A DNA stretch of 50,684 bases, taken from assembly GCA_013177815.1 (NCBI GenBank), contig JABLXM010000028.1, positions 1-50,684 of the forward strand, in the 5' to 3' direction. This document shows positions 16,862-24,893 of the stretch, one piece after another. The translations under genes were made by a program, and so were the position numbers. The notes under the pieces were generated by a model, which was not told the origin of the DNA, searched no databases, and was given only the letters and a program-made list of their open reading frames with translations. Positions within the stretch are counted from its first letter, which is position 1. Each line of letters opens with the position of its first letter. The stretch comes from Anaerolineae bacterium. GTDB taxonomy: Bacteria > Chloroflexota > Anaerolineae > Anaerolineales > Anaerolineaceae.

Positions 16862-17167
16862 TCAGCCTCGCAACCCATCCACTTCATCCGGCACCACAGT
16901 GCGCTTGCGGCGGTAGATGGAGATGATCAACGCCAAACCGACCGCCACTTCGGCTGCGGCGGCGACGAAGACAATCGCCACGAAAACCAGTCCGTTCACC
17001 CCGGCGTAGAGATAGCTCCAGAACGCCAACAAATTGATATTGACGGCGTTGAGCATCAGTTCCACCCCCATCAACATGCCAATGACGTTCTTGCGCGCCA
17101 GCACGCCAAACAGCCCAATGCTGAACAACGCGGCAGAAAATATGAGATACCAGGAAAGTGGGATCAT
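16862..17167 (-). CDS. nuoK: NADH-quinone oxidoreductase subunit K
   Basis: A 101-residue membrane subunit with three helices. The two buried glutamates of NuoK are visible in MGVELMLNAVNIN (TM2) and AAAEVAVGLAL (TM3). Length and order (J-K-L) are normal. The start overlaps the nuoJ stop as ATGA, and the stop lies just before the nuoL start. Confidence 0.97.
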   Translation of the reverse strand: MIPLSWYLIFSAALFSIGLFGVLARKNVIGMLMGVELMLNAVNINLLAFWSYLYAGVNGLVFVAIVFVAAAAEVAVGLALIISIYRRKRTVVPDEVDGLRG

Positions 17168-17685
17168 TCTTCCCCCTTTCTTTCCGATGCGATATAGACA
17201 GCACCGATCATGGTTGCCACCAACAGGATGGACGCGACCTCGAAGGGAAGGGCAAACCCATTCGGATCGACCAGTGCTTTGCCAAGCGCCGCCAGGTTCT
17301 CACCGGAATCAGCCGGGATGGCGCGCTGTACCTGGGGAAAAGCTTGCCAAGAAGAGAGCGTCACCACCAGCGCAACGAACACCACCAGGCTGACCAACGC
17401 CGCCAGCCACCAGTTCTTGTGCACCTGTGGTTCGCTGGTATCCATGACAGAGCGCGTCAACATGACGACGAACAGGATCAGGGTTGCAACCGCGCCGATA
17501 TAGATCAGCACCTGCACAACCGCGAAGAATTGCGCCTGCAGCAGGACGAACAGCACACTCACACCCAGCAACGTCAGCACCAGCAGCAGGGCGGAACTCA
17601 TGGTACGCCGCAGGGTGACAACCAGCACGGCTGAAACCAGCGTAATGGCTGCGGCGACGAGGAAAACGATCTGCATACCGCTCAT
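17164..17685 (-). CDS. nuoJ: NADH-quinone oxidoreductase subunit J
   Basis: A 173-residue membrane subunit with about five helices. The family stretch FFAVVQVLIYIGAVATLILFVVML includes the pi-bulge region of TM3. I chose the ATG at 17685 because it overlaps the nuoH stop as ATGA. The in-frame frame upstream to 17853 adds 56 residues that read as nuoH shadow and have no membrane character. Confidence 0.95.
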   Translation of the reverse strand: MSGMQIVFLVAAAITLVSAVLVVTLRRTMSSALLLVLTLLGVSVLFVLLQAQFFAVVQVLIYIGAVATLILFVVMLTRSVMDTSEPQVHKNWWLAALVSLVVFVALVVTLSSWQAFPQVQRAIPADSGENLAALGKALVDPNGFALPFEVASILLVATMIGAVYIASERKGEE

Positions 17686-18914
17686 GAGGACACTCCCGAT
17701 TCCGGATTGCGCCGCTGTGGCGCACCTACCGCGACCGGCAATTGCCTGGTCACCACCGATGGGCGTTCCTTGCGCGTGGTGAAGATATCCAACAGGCGGA
17801 AAGAGACCAGGAACACCACGCCGTTGACCGCAAAGATGAGCAATGAGCGCCAAATTTCCTGTGATAACGCGGCAGCCTTGTCCACCAGGCTGATGAGGAT
17901 GACCAGCATGACACTGACGGGCGTGAAGAACTTCCAGTTCAACGCCATCATCTGGTCGACGCGGAAGCGCGGCACCGATGCCCGTATCAAAACGCCGACG
18001 AAATGCACCAGCATCGTTTTCAAGAAGAGGTAGAAAAATCCCACTATCGGGATCTGCTCCGCGCCCGGTCCGCGCCAGCCACCCAGGAAGAGCACCGCAA
18101 ATACGAGCGCGGCGGTGAAGGCATGCAGGAAATCCGCCACATAGAACATACCGAACTTGAGACCGGAATACTCGGTGTTATAACCCGCCACCAACTCGGA
18201 TTCTGCTTCGGTCACGTCGAAGGGCGCCCGCCCCACCTCGGCTATCTGCGAAATAAAGAAGATCGCGGCTGCCAGCGGCGCCGCGGCGATGTACCACACA
18301 TTTTGCGCCGCGATGATGCCGTTCAGACTCATGCTGCCGGAGAGCATTACCGGGATCAACATGGTAAGAACCATCGGCACCTCGTAGGAGATCAGAACGG
18401 CTAGAGCGCGAAAGGCTGCCAGCATGGAATACTTATTGTTCGAGCCCCAACCTGCCATGATGACGCCCAACTCGCCCAGCCCGCCAATGGCAACCAGGTA
18501 CAAAATACCGACATCCAGATCGGCGCCGACGGTAGTCTTGCTGAGCGGGATGACTGCCCACATCATCAACACTGCACCCATGATCAAGACCGGCGCCAGG
18601 TTGTACGGGATCTTGTCGGCGCCCAGGGGGGTGATGTGCTCCTTGGTGAAGATCTTGAGCATGTCAGCGATCGTTTGGAAGATGCCGAACGGACCAAGGC
18701 GATTGGGACCGAATCTATCCTGCACACGACCGATCACCTTGCGCTCGTACCAAATCAGGAAGAGCACGAAGAACATTGCCCCGGCGCATACGATCAAGGA
18801 ACCAATGATGATCATGATCAATTGCACCCACACGGCGGGGATGCCCCAAGAGAACAGCAAGGTTTGCAGCCAGATGGTAATGGCGGTTACCGGGTCAGAA
18901 AGAAATGTTTGCAT
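17682..18914 (-). CDS. nuoH: NADH-quinone oxidoreductase subunit H
   Basis: The 410-residue subunit that joins the membrane arm to the peripheral arm and forms part of the quinone chamber. Signatures include WYERKVIGRVQDRFGPNRLGP, EVGRAPFDVTEAESELVAG and YNTEYSG, with about eight helices. The C-terminus has about 25 extra polar residues (from RKERPSVV on). It follows nuoA directly; nuoB, C, D and the other soluble-arm genes that usually separate A and H are missing. Confidence 0.97.
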   Translation of the reverse strand: MQTFLSDPVTAITIWLQTLLFSWGIPAVWVQLIMIIIGSLIVCAGAMFFVLFLIWYERKVIGRVQDRFGPNRLGPFGIFQTIADMLKIFTKEHITPLGADKIPYNLAPVLIMGAVLMMWAVIPLSKTTVGADLDVGILYLVAIGGLGELGVIMAGWGSNNKYSMLAAFRALAVLISYEVPMVLTMLIPVMLSGSMSLNGIIAAQNVWYIAAAPLAAAIFFISQIAEVGRAPFDVTEAESELVAGYNTEYSGLKFGMFYVADFLHAFTAALVFAVLFLGGWRGPGAEQIPIVGFFYLFLKTMLVHFVGVLIRASVPRFRVDQMMALNWKFFTPVSVMLVILISLVDKAAALSQEIWRSLLIFAVNGVVFLVSFRLLDIFTTRKERPSVVTRQLPVAVGAPQRRNPESGVSS

Positions 18915-18932
18915 GGCAGCGCTCCAGCCTCG

Positions 18933-19289
18933 CTATGCCCACTCCAGCTCACCCTTGCGCCAGATATAAACCAATCCGGCGACCAGGATCAACAGGAACA
19001 AGATGACTTCCAGAACGGCGAACAAAGTCAACTGGTTGTAGGCAATCGCGAATGGGTACAGAAATACGATTTCTACATCGAAGACCAGGAAGACCAGCGC
19101 AAATATATAATATTGGGATTTATATTGGATCCAACTCTTGCCGACCGACTCCATCCCGCACTCATAAGCAGATTGTTTAAGCGTGCCGGGAACCCTGGGT
19201 GAGAGAATGGCGGCGAATGTGATGGCAATCGCCGGCACGAACAGCGCGACCAAGATAAAAATTCCGATATATGTCCAGTCAGCTAACAT
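18933..19289 (-). CDS. nuoA: NADH-quinone oxidoreductase subunit A
   Basis: A 118-residue subunit with three helices next to the quinone site. The loop between TM1 and TM2 has YECGMES, with the family cysteine, and TM2 has FLVFDVEIVFLYPFA. GAGGAG lies before the ATG. It is the first nuo gene, 27 nt after an unrecognised membrane-protein gene that probably shares its transcript. Confidence 0.97.
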   Translation of the reverse strand: MLADWTYIGIFILVALFVPAIAITFAAILSPRVPGTLKQSAYECGMESVGKSWIQYKSQYYIFALVFLVFDVEIVFLYPFAIAYNQLTLFAVLEVILFLLILVAGLVYIWRKGELEWA

Positions 19290-19316
19290 CTCATCTCCTC
19301 AACGGGTCATACCGTT

Positions 19317-19970
19317 TCAGGCTTTGCCTGCTGCGCCCATCCGTTGCTTGATCTCAATCACCAGCAACACCAACGCGACCAACACAACGCTAAGCAAGAC
19401 CAGGCGGATACTGCCCGTATCGATGCCGAACCAGTCCTTGACGGCAATACTGACCGGAAAGGCATACACCGGCAGGCGTAGCTCCTCGCCACCATTCTTC
19501 GGTACCAGGCGCAGGTGAACCCATACCGTGCCATTCCCGTTGCCAGGTCTGTTAGCATTGACGCGCCAATTGAAACGCACCTGCGAACCTGGCGCGAGCG
19601 GTTCCAGGCTGCTGCCGGTCGGGGCATAGTCCATCCCAACCAGTTGCAACCTGGCTTCCACCACGACCCGCTGCGTTTCGAAAAGGTCTGTGACCGCCGT
19701 TTGCCCGTGATTGACGGCAGGCGCAATCGCGATCAATTCCTGCGCCGAGAGCCGGAGATCGATGACGCCATCATCTCCCAACCACAGCGCTCGCGGGTAA
19801 GTCAGGTTGACATCTTTTTCCGCATCAAGAGCATTCCAGGGTCGGGCACTCGCCGTGAAAATTACGAGCAACAGCGCCATGACCATCAGGATGCGGTAGA
19901 GCGGCGTCATGCGGTCGTCATTCGTATCATGGTTATTAAAGATCGGTCCTGCCTGGTATTCAAGCATCAT
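19317..19970 (-). CDS. Membrane-anchored protein of unknown function at the head of the nuo cluster
   Basis: A 217-residue protein that I do not recognise. A hydrophobic stretch at about 25-42 (signal peptide or anchor) is followed by a soluble region of about 145 residues with beta-rich character, such as RVVVEARLQLVG and GTVWVHLRLVP. A C-terminal membrane helix lies at about 187-205 with a short basic tail. The layout suggests an extracytoplasmic domain tethered at both ends or at the C-terminus. The first ATG overlaps the upstream small-gene stop as ATGA; a later in-frame ATG at 19910 is an alternative start. Position suggests a link to complex I, without direct evidence. Confidence 0.7.
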   Translation of the reverse strand: MMLEYQAGPIFNNHDTNDDRMTPLYRILMVMALLLVIFTASARPWNALDAEKDVNLTYPRALWLGDDGVIDLRLSAQELIAIAPAVNHGQTAVTDLFETQRVVVEARLQLVGMDYAPTGSSLEPLAPGSQVRFNWRVNANRPGNGNGTVWVHLRLVPKNGGEELRLPVYAFPVSIAVKDWFGIDTGSIRLVLLSVVLVALVLLVIEIKQRMGAAGKA

Positions 19971-20104
19971 TCGAGTTGCAACGTGGGAATATCCACAGCA
20001 TGAAGGGTCATTTCAGCAGGCATGGATAAAAAAACGAACAGCCCGACGGCAATGACGATCAGAATCAATATAAGCCACAATCGGGCAGAGCCTACCCCAC
20101 GCAT
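19967..20104 (-). CDS. 45-residue single-helix membrane protein
   Basis: A small ORF starting MRGVGSARLW with one strong membrane helix (WLILILIVIAVGLFVFL) and a short polar end. It overlaps the next gene by ATGA and has a good promoter 6 nt before its ATG, which is why I consider it real despite its size. No family is recognised. It would be the first product of the nuo transcript. Confidence 0.55.
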   Translation of the reverse strand: MRGVGSARLWLILILIVIAVGLFVFLSMPAEMTLHAVDIPTLQLE

Positions 20105-20110
20105 GCCAAG

Positions 20111-20139
20111 ATTATACAAGATAAGCGAATGCGAGGCAA
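20111..20139 (-). promoter_or_regulatory. Promoter of the nuo gene cluster, leaderless layout
   Basis: On the - strand TTGCCT (20139-20134), a 17-bp spacer and TATAAT (20116-20111) precede the ATG at 20104 by only 6 nt. Transcription would start at or within one or two bases of the start codon. Confidence 0.65.
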
Positions 20140-20210
20140 ACAGAAGGTGACAAATGGCAGTTCACAAGCTTACTAATGGTGACGAAATACCTTGTATTGT
20201 TAAGGTCGAG

Positions 20211-20228
20211 AAAAGGCGCCATTGCGCC
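20211..20228 (-). terminator. Short hairpin terminator after mazG
   Basis: On the - strand GGCGC (20228-20224) pairs with GCGCC (20219-20215) around an AATG tetraloop and runs into TTTT (20214-20211). The U-run is short, so efficiency is uncertain. It separates the ribosomal block from the nuo promoter. Confidence 0.55.
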
Positions 20229-20253
20229 GCGTCGGTCCCGCCGATGAAAAGCG

Positions 20254-21717
20254 CTACACTTCACCCTTGGCTTGCTCCCACAGGGCGTCCATTTCTTCCA
20301 GCGTCATGGCGGATAGTTCTCGCCCCGCCTCGCGCGCGTGGCGCTCGATATAAGCAAAGCGACGACGGAATTTTAGATTGGTGGCGCGCAGTGCGCTTTC
20401 GGCTTCTATCCCGTACCAACGCGAAAGGTTAACCACCGCGAAGACCAGGTCGCCCAATTCTTCGGCTTTGTCCTCATCGCTGGCGTCCATCACCTCCGCC
20501 AGTTCTTCCCGCACCTTGCCGATCACCGGTGTGACATCGCCCCAGTCGAAGCCCACCCGCGCGGCGCGCTCCTGGATCTCCTGGGCTTGTGCCAGCGCGG
20601 GCAGCGCGGCTGGCACGCCGTCCAAAATACCTTTCTGCCCATCACCGTTCTGCTTGCGTTCCTCTGCTTTGAGCTTCTCCCAATTCTTCAGGACGCCATC
20701 CACGCCGTCCAGGGATAAGTCGCCAAAAACATGCGGGTGCCGGCGCACGATCTTACGGTGGATGCCCGCGATGACGTCGGACATACCAAATTCGCCATCT
20801 TCACTGCTTATCTGAGCATGCAGCACGATCTGCAACAGCAGGTCGCCCAGTTCCTCGCACAACGCATCGCTGTCCTCTGAGTCGATGGCTGCCAGCGTCT
20901 CGTAGCTTTCCTCCATGAGGTGTTGGCGCAGCGTCAGGTGGGTCTGTTCACGGTCCCACGGGCAGCCATCCGGGGCACGTAACCGCGCCACGATCTCCTG
21001 GAATGCCTCAAAACTGGTCTCCACCGGCAAGGGCGGCAGGTACAGGCTTGAAAGCAAACCCAGGTGGCGGCTGCGGTCGATCTCGTAAAGTTGCAGGTCT
21101 TCCACCACCTGATAGTCCGTACCGGCGGCATGCACCAGGCGTACCGGGTGGGTATCTGGGTAGACCGCGTTGAGCGTCAATTTGACATCCGCCGCCACCG
21201 CCCTCGAATAGATCTGGGCAATCAGCGCGGCGGTGCCGGGCGGGAAGGGCGGGTGGTGGCTGCGAGCCAGCTCCAACGCGTCCACCAACGCCAGTTGCGG
21301 GAAAGGATCAAGACCCAGCGCAACGAAGGACGGCTCCAGGAAGGACAGACCATCGATGACGCGCACCGGGATGCCCATTGCCTCTGCACGGCGGCGGATC
21401 TCCGGGCAGGTGGCTTCGGCGACGAACGGATGACCCGGCACGGCATAGGTTACGCCCTGCGGACGTTGCCCCAATGAAAGCACCTCCGCTATGATCTTTT
21501 CATACACCTGATCGAAGTCTTGCGACTCCTCATAGACCTGATCGAACGAGATTACCTTAAGGTTCGCCGGCAGGTCTGCCATTACCGGGTGTTGGCTGGT
21601 GCGCACATGCAGCTCGTCGGTATTTTCCAGCCAATTCCAGGCTGCGCGCGTGATAGCTGACGGTTCGCCGGGTCCCAGCCCCAGCAGGATGATGCCTTGA
21701 TGTGAACGCGTACCCAT
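20254..21717 (-). CDS. mazG: MazG nucleoside triphosphate pyrophosphohydrolase with N-terminal methylase-like domain
   Basis: A 487-residue two-part protein. Residues 1-225 resemble tetrapyrrole (SAM-dependent) methylases: GIILLGLGPGEPSAIT, YAVPGHPFVAE. Residues 240-487 hold MazG with two repeats. The first has the metal-binding pattern EESYE (269-273) and CEELGD (287-292), the second has EELAEV and EELGDLVFAV. MazG removes non-canonical NTPs; this fusion is like YabN of Bacillus. A short in-frame duplication (FDQVYEE, FDQVYEK) lies at 58-74. AGGAG lies before the ATG. It is the last gene of the ribosomal block, separated from rpsI by two hairpins. Confidence 0.93.
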   Translation of the reverse strand: MGTRSHQGIILLGLGPGEPSAITRAAWNWLENTDELHVRTSQHPVMADLPANLKVISFDQVYEESQDFDQVYEKIIAEVLSLGQRPQGVTYAVPGHPFVAEATCPEIRRRAEAMGIPVRVIDGLSFLEPSFVALGLDPFPQLALVDALELARSHHPPFPPGTAALIAQIYSRAVAADVKLTLNAVYPDTHPVRLVHAAGTDYQVVEDLQLYEIDRSRHLGLLSSLYLPPLPVETSFEAFQEIVARLRAPDGCPWDREQTHLTLRQHLMEESYETLAAIDSEDSDALCEELGDLLLQIVLHAQISSEDGEFGMSDVIAGIHRKIVRRHPHVFGDLSLDGVDGVLKNWEKLKAEERKQNGDGQKGILDGVPAALPALAQAQEIQERAARVGFDWGDVTPVIGKVREELAEVMDASDEDKAEELGDLVFAVVNLSRWYGIEAESALRATNLKFRRRFAYIERHAREAGRELSAMTLEEMDALWEQAKGEV

Positions 21718-21744
21718 ATTAATGCTCCTGTGAGATTAAAGCCG

Positions 21745-21780
21745 CCTGTTCGTTCAGCCTGGTAGGGGCGAACGAACAGG
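21745..21780 (-). promoter_or_regulatory. Perfect 11-bp inverted repeat between rpsI and mazG
   Basis: CCTGTTCGTTC (21745-21755) and GAACGAACAGG (21770-21780) form a strong hairpin with a 14-nt loop. On the - strand it is followed by GGCTTTAATC, a weak T stretch, then the mazG Shine-Dalgarno. It could be a partial terminator or an mRNA stabiliser. Confidence 0.55.
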
Positions 21781-21796
21781 AGCAATGGAACTGCAT

Positions 21797-21814
21797 CTGG
21801 CGGGCGTTCGCCAG
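21797..21814 (-). promoter_or_regulatory. Small hairpin just after the rpsI stop
   Basis: CTGGCG (21797-21802) pairs with CGCCAG (21809-21814) around a 6-nt loop, starting 5 nt after rpsI on the - strand. With the next hairpin it forms a structured rpsI-mazG junction. Confidence 0.45.
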
Positions 21815-21818
21815 GGGT

Positions 21819-22217
21819 CTAGCGTTTGGTGTAGGTCGGTGCCTTGCGCGCCCGTTTGAGACCGGGTTTCTTGCGTTCCTTCACGCGCGCGTCGCGGGTC
21901 AGGAAACCGCCCTTACGCAGAGTGGCGATCAATTCGGGATTGAGCTTGACCAGCGCGCGAGCCACACCCAACTGCACCGCGCCCATCTGCCCATTGACCC
22001 CGCCGCCGTTCACTTTGACGGTCACATCCATACTGGCGGGTTCAAACCCGGCAACCTGCAACGGCGCAAAGATCTTTTCCTTGTCACCAATGCGGGTGAA
22101 ATATTGGTCCAACGGTTTATCATTGACCGTGAACATGCCGTTGCCAGTGCCAAACACGCGTACACGTGCAGTAGCTTCCTTGCGACGACCGATGCCTTCG
22201 AAATATTGAACCGACAT
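21819..22217 (-). CDS. rpsI: 30S ribosomal protein S9
   Basis: A 132-residue protein of the 30S head. Signatures: GIGRRKEATARVRV, GGGVNGQMGAVQLGVARAL, and the conserved C-terminal end KRARKAPTYTKR, whose last arginine reaches the P-site tRNA. It directly follows rplM, the usual rplM-rpsI pair, and precedes mazG. Confidence 0.98.
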   Translation of the reverse strand: MSVQYFEGIGRRKEATARVRVFGTGNGMFTVNDKPLDQYFTRIGDKEKIFAPLQVAGFEPASMDVTVKVNGGGVNGQMGAVQLGVARALVKLNPELIATLRKGGFLTRDARVKERKKPGLKRARKAPTYTKR

Positions 22218-22234
22218 AGGCTCTCTCGACTCCT

Positions 22235-22660
22235 TTACAGAACCGGCTTGGGATCCTGGGCGGCATGGGGATGCTCATTACCCGTGTAGATCTTCAAGCG
22301 TTTGATCAAACGGCGTCCCAGTTTGTTGTGGGGCAACATCCCCCATACGGCGTGGCGGATGACCCGCTCGGGACGTCTTGCCATCATATCCTTCAACGTT
22401 GTTTCTGTGATACCGCCGGGGTAACCGGAAACCCGGTAGTACTTTTTCGTCTCCAAGCGTTTATTGGTGAAACGCAAGCCTTGGACATTGACGACGACGA
22501 CGTAATCGCCCATATCCACACCCGGGGTAAAGGTGGGTTTATGTTTGCCCAATAAATAGGATGCAATCTTGGTGGTCAGGCGACCTAAACTCTGGTCCTG
22601 GGCATCCACCAGCACCCACTGGTTCTCGGGTTTTCCCTTGATGACGTAGGTTTTTTCCAC
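22235..22660 (-). CDS. rplM: 50S ribosomal protein L13
   Basis: A 141-residue early-assembly 50S protein. Signatures: WVLVDAQDQSLGRLTTKIAS, GDYVVVVN, HAVWGMLPHNKLGRRL. The start is GTG at 22660, supported by GGAG 7 nt upstream; family similarity begins at once. It sits between truA and rpsI. Confidence 0.98.
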   Translation of the reverse strand: MEKTYVIKGKPENQWVLVDAQDQSLGRLTTKIASYLLGKHKPTFTPGVDMGDYVVVVNVQGLRFTNKRLETKKYYRVSGYPGGITETTLKDMMARRPERVIRHAVWGMLPHNKLGRRLIKRLKIYTGNEHPHAAQDPKPVL

Positions 22661-22679
22661 GTTTACACTCCAAACTTCC

Positions 22680-23468
22680 TTATAATTCGTTCCAATTCAC
22701 TTCTCCGGTCAACATCCGGATTTCTTTCTCACTGATCTGATACCGCACTTCTTCCAGGCATAAGCCGCTGGCTGGCGCCAGTCCGGGTGGCGGAACAACC
22801 TCTTGATCGAGCACTTCCACCAACCGGGCAGTTGTCAATCGCCCCTGCCCCACCCTGACCTGCAAGTACACCATGCGGCGCACCATATGGTACAGGAAAG
22901 CATTGGCGCTTACCCGATACCGCCAACCATCCGCCGTTTGCGTCCATTCGGAAGAATAGACGATGCGCATAGTGGAACCACCGGGTTTGGGTGGTTTACC
23001 GAGGGCGGCATAATCGCGCGCGCCGGTGAGCAGGGCAGCCGCCTGCCGCAGCAAGTCGCCATCCAAAGCAGGGTAAACGCGCCAGGCATAGCGATCTCGC
23101 AACGGATCGACCACAGGGCGGCAGTAGATCTCATAGCGGTACTGGCGCGCCCTGGCATCATAGCGGGGATGAAAATCCTCCCCAGCCAACGCAGCCGATT
23201 GAACTGCAATCCCGTGCGGCAGGGCGCTATCGAGGGCGCGCGCCAATGCATCCGGCGTGTGCTGCCAGTCGAGGTCAAAAGCAATCACCTGACCGGCGGC
23301 ATGCACTCCGCTATCGGTCCTGCCGGCTGCCAGGATCGACCGTCCGCACCAGCCCAGGCGCCTTAGCGCCTGCTCGACCTCACCCTGCACGGTGCGTTTA
23401 CTTCCCTGGCGTTGAAAGCCCTGAAAGTCCGTGCCATCGTAAGAAAGAATAATTTGGTAACGTGCCAT
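22680..23468 (-). CDS. truA: tRNA pseudouridine synthase A
   Basis: A 262-residue enzyme that makes pseudouridine at tRNA positions 38-40. The catalytic aspartate is D52 in AAGRTDSGVHA. Other signatures are SYDGTDFQGFQRQ near the start, DARARQYRY, and NAFLYHMVRRMV in the C-terminal half. Length is normal. The place between rplQ and rplM is common in bacteria. Confidence 0.97.
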   Translation of the reverse strand: MARYQIILSYDGTDFQGFQRQGSKRTVQGEVEQALRRLGWCGRSILAAGRTDSGVHAAGQVIAFDLDWQHTPDALARALDSALPHGIAVQSAALAGEDFHPRYDARARQYRYEIYCRPVVDPLRDRYAWRVYPALDGDLLRQAAALLTGARDYAALGKPPKPGGSTMRIVYSSEWTQTADGWRYRVSANAFLYHMVRRMVYLQVRVGQGRLTTARLVEVLDQEVVPPPGLAPASGLCLEEVRYQISEKEIRMLTGEVNWNEL

Positions 23469-23495
23469 TCCATTCCGCCCGGATGACGGAAAGGA

Positions 23496-23876
23496 TCATT
23501 CCTCAACCAGTTCGATCAATACCATCTCTGCCGCATCACCAAGACGCGGACCCAACTGAAACATGCGGGTATAACCGCCATTGCGTTCTTCATAACGCGG
23601 GGCGATTTCATCGAATAACTTCCGCACGGTATCAGCATCATTGCCCAGACGGGCTGCCACCTGGCGGCGGGCGTTGACCTTGTCAACGTCGCTGCCTTTG
23701 ATGCTGTTGCGTGCAATGGTAATCAGACGTTCGGCTTCGCCGCGGATGGACATCGCCTTCGCCCGGGTGGTTTGCATGCGTTCGTGGGTGAAGAACTGGC
23801 GAATCATGGTGCGGCGCAACGCCGTACGTTGGTCCTTGCTTCTTCCAAGTCTGTAGCCAGCCACTTGATGTCGCAT
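23496..23876 (-). CDS. rplQ: 50S ribosomal protein L17
   Basis: A 126-residue protein at the polypeptide exit region. Signatures: MRHQVAGYRLGR, HRxAxxR-type core seen as QRTALRRTMIRQFFTHERM, TRAKAMSIRGEAERLIT, and the C-terminal RLGDAAEMVLIELVE. It follows rpoA by 6 nt, the normal end of the alpha operon. Confidence 0.98.
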   Translation of the reverse strand: MRHQVAGYRLGRSKDQRTALRRTMIRQFFTHERMQTTRAKAMSIRGEAERLITIARNSIKGSDVDKVNARRQVAARLGNDADTVRKLFDEIAPRYEERNGGYTRMFQLGPRLGDAAEMVLIELVEE

Positions 23877-23882
23877 CTCAAA

Positions 23883-24848
23883 TTACTCCGTCTCTAATTC
23901 GTTTTTCAAGAAACCTTTTTCGGTCATCTTATCGCGCAATTCGTCCAGGCTCTTCTCGCCAAAGTTGCGGATCGACATGACCGCTTCATCACCTTTTTCG
24001 AGCAGCTCCAGCACATCACCCACCGTGATGATGCCGGTGCGTTTGAGCGAATTGAACACGCGAACCGAGAGGTCAAGATTCTCGATCGGGGTTTCGGCGG
24101 CTTCGCTGGAAAGTTTACTCGCGCTGCCTTCCTTCTCTATGCCCAACATCAGGATATCCTCATCGATACCCGAGATCAGGCGCAGGTGGTTGATCATATA
24201 CTTGGAAGCGGCTGCCAATGCCTCCTCTGGTCGAATGGTGCCATCCGTCCAGATCTCCAACACCAGGCGGTCGTAATTGGTGGACTGCCCAACCCGCGCA
24301 TTGGAGACATTGAAGTTGACCCGTCGTACTGGGGTGAAGATGGCATCCACCGGCAGTTCGCCAATCGGCGGACGACCGCCGCGGTCGTTGGCGGGCAGGT
24401 AACCGCTGCCGCGTTCCACGGTGAAATCGATCTCCAGGCGGGCATTCTTGTCATCCACTGTGAACAACGGCAGTTCCGGATTGACAATCTCCACTTCGGG
24501 TGGCGTCTGGATATCTGCCGCGGTCACTTCGCCGGCGCCGCGCACTTCGAGGTGCATGTGGGCGTTCTCGACATCGAATAATTTCAACCGAATCTGCTTG
24601 ACCTGCAGCATGACCTGGATGACGTCCTCGCGTACGCCAGGGATGTCACTGAACTCGTGCAGGACATCGATGACGCGAATGGACGTGATGGCAGCACCCT
24701 GGAGCGAGGCTAATAGCACACGGCGCAGTGAGTTGCCAAGCGTCACGCCATAGCCGCGCTCAAGCGGACTGATGACGAATTTGCCGTAATTGCGGGCTTC
24801 CGCTTCGCGCTGTACCTGGGGTGTTACCATGTTTGTCAAAACATTCAT
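23883..24848 (-). CDS. rpoA: RNA polymerase alpha subunit
   Basis: A 321-residue subunit. The N-terminal domain (about 1-230) dimerises and binds beta and beta-prime: FVISPLERGYGVTLGNSLRRVLL, GAAITSIRV. The C-terminal domain (about 255-318) binds UP elements and activators: NLDLSVRVFNSLKRTGI, NFGEKSLDELRDK. The linker is acidic. GGGAGG lies 5 nt before the ATG. It lies between rpsD and rplQ as usual. Confidence 0.98.
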   Translation of the reverse strand: MNVLTNMVTPQVQREAEARNYGKFVISPLERGYGVTLGNSLRRVLLASLQGAAITSIRVIDVLHEFSDIPGVREDVIQVMLQVKQIRLKLFDVENAHMHLEVRGAGEVTAADIQTPPEVEIVNPELPLFTVDDKNARLEIDFTVERGSGYLPANDRGGRPPIGELPVDAIFTPVRRVNFNVSNARVGQSTNYDRLVLEIWTDGTIRPEEALAAASKYMINHLRLISGIDEDILMLGIEKEGSASKLSSEAAETPIENLDLSVRVFNSLKRTGIITVGDVLELLEKGDEAVMSIRNFGEKSLDELRDKMTEKGFLKNELETE

Positions 24849-24893
24849 TCAATCCTCCCGCACACCATCGGCGGTGTGCTGTGGAAATCATCC

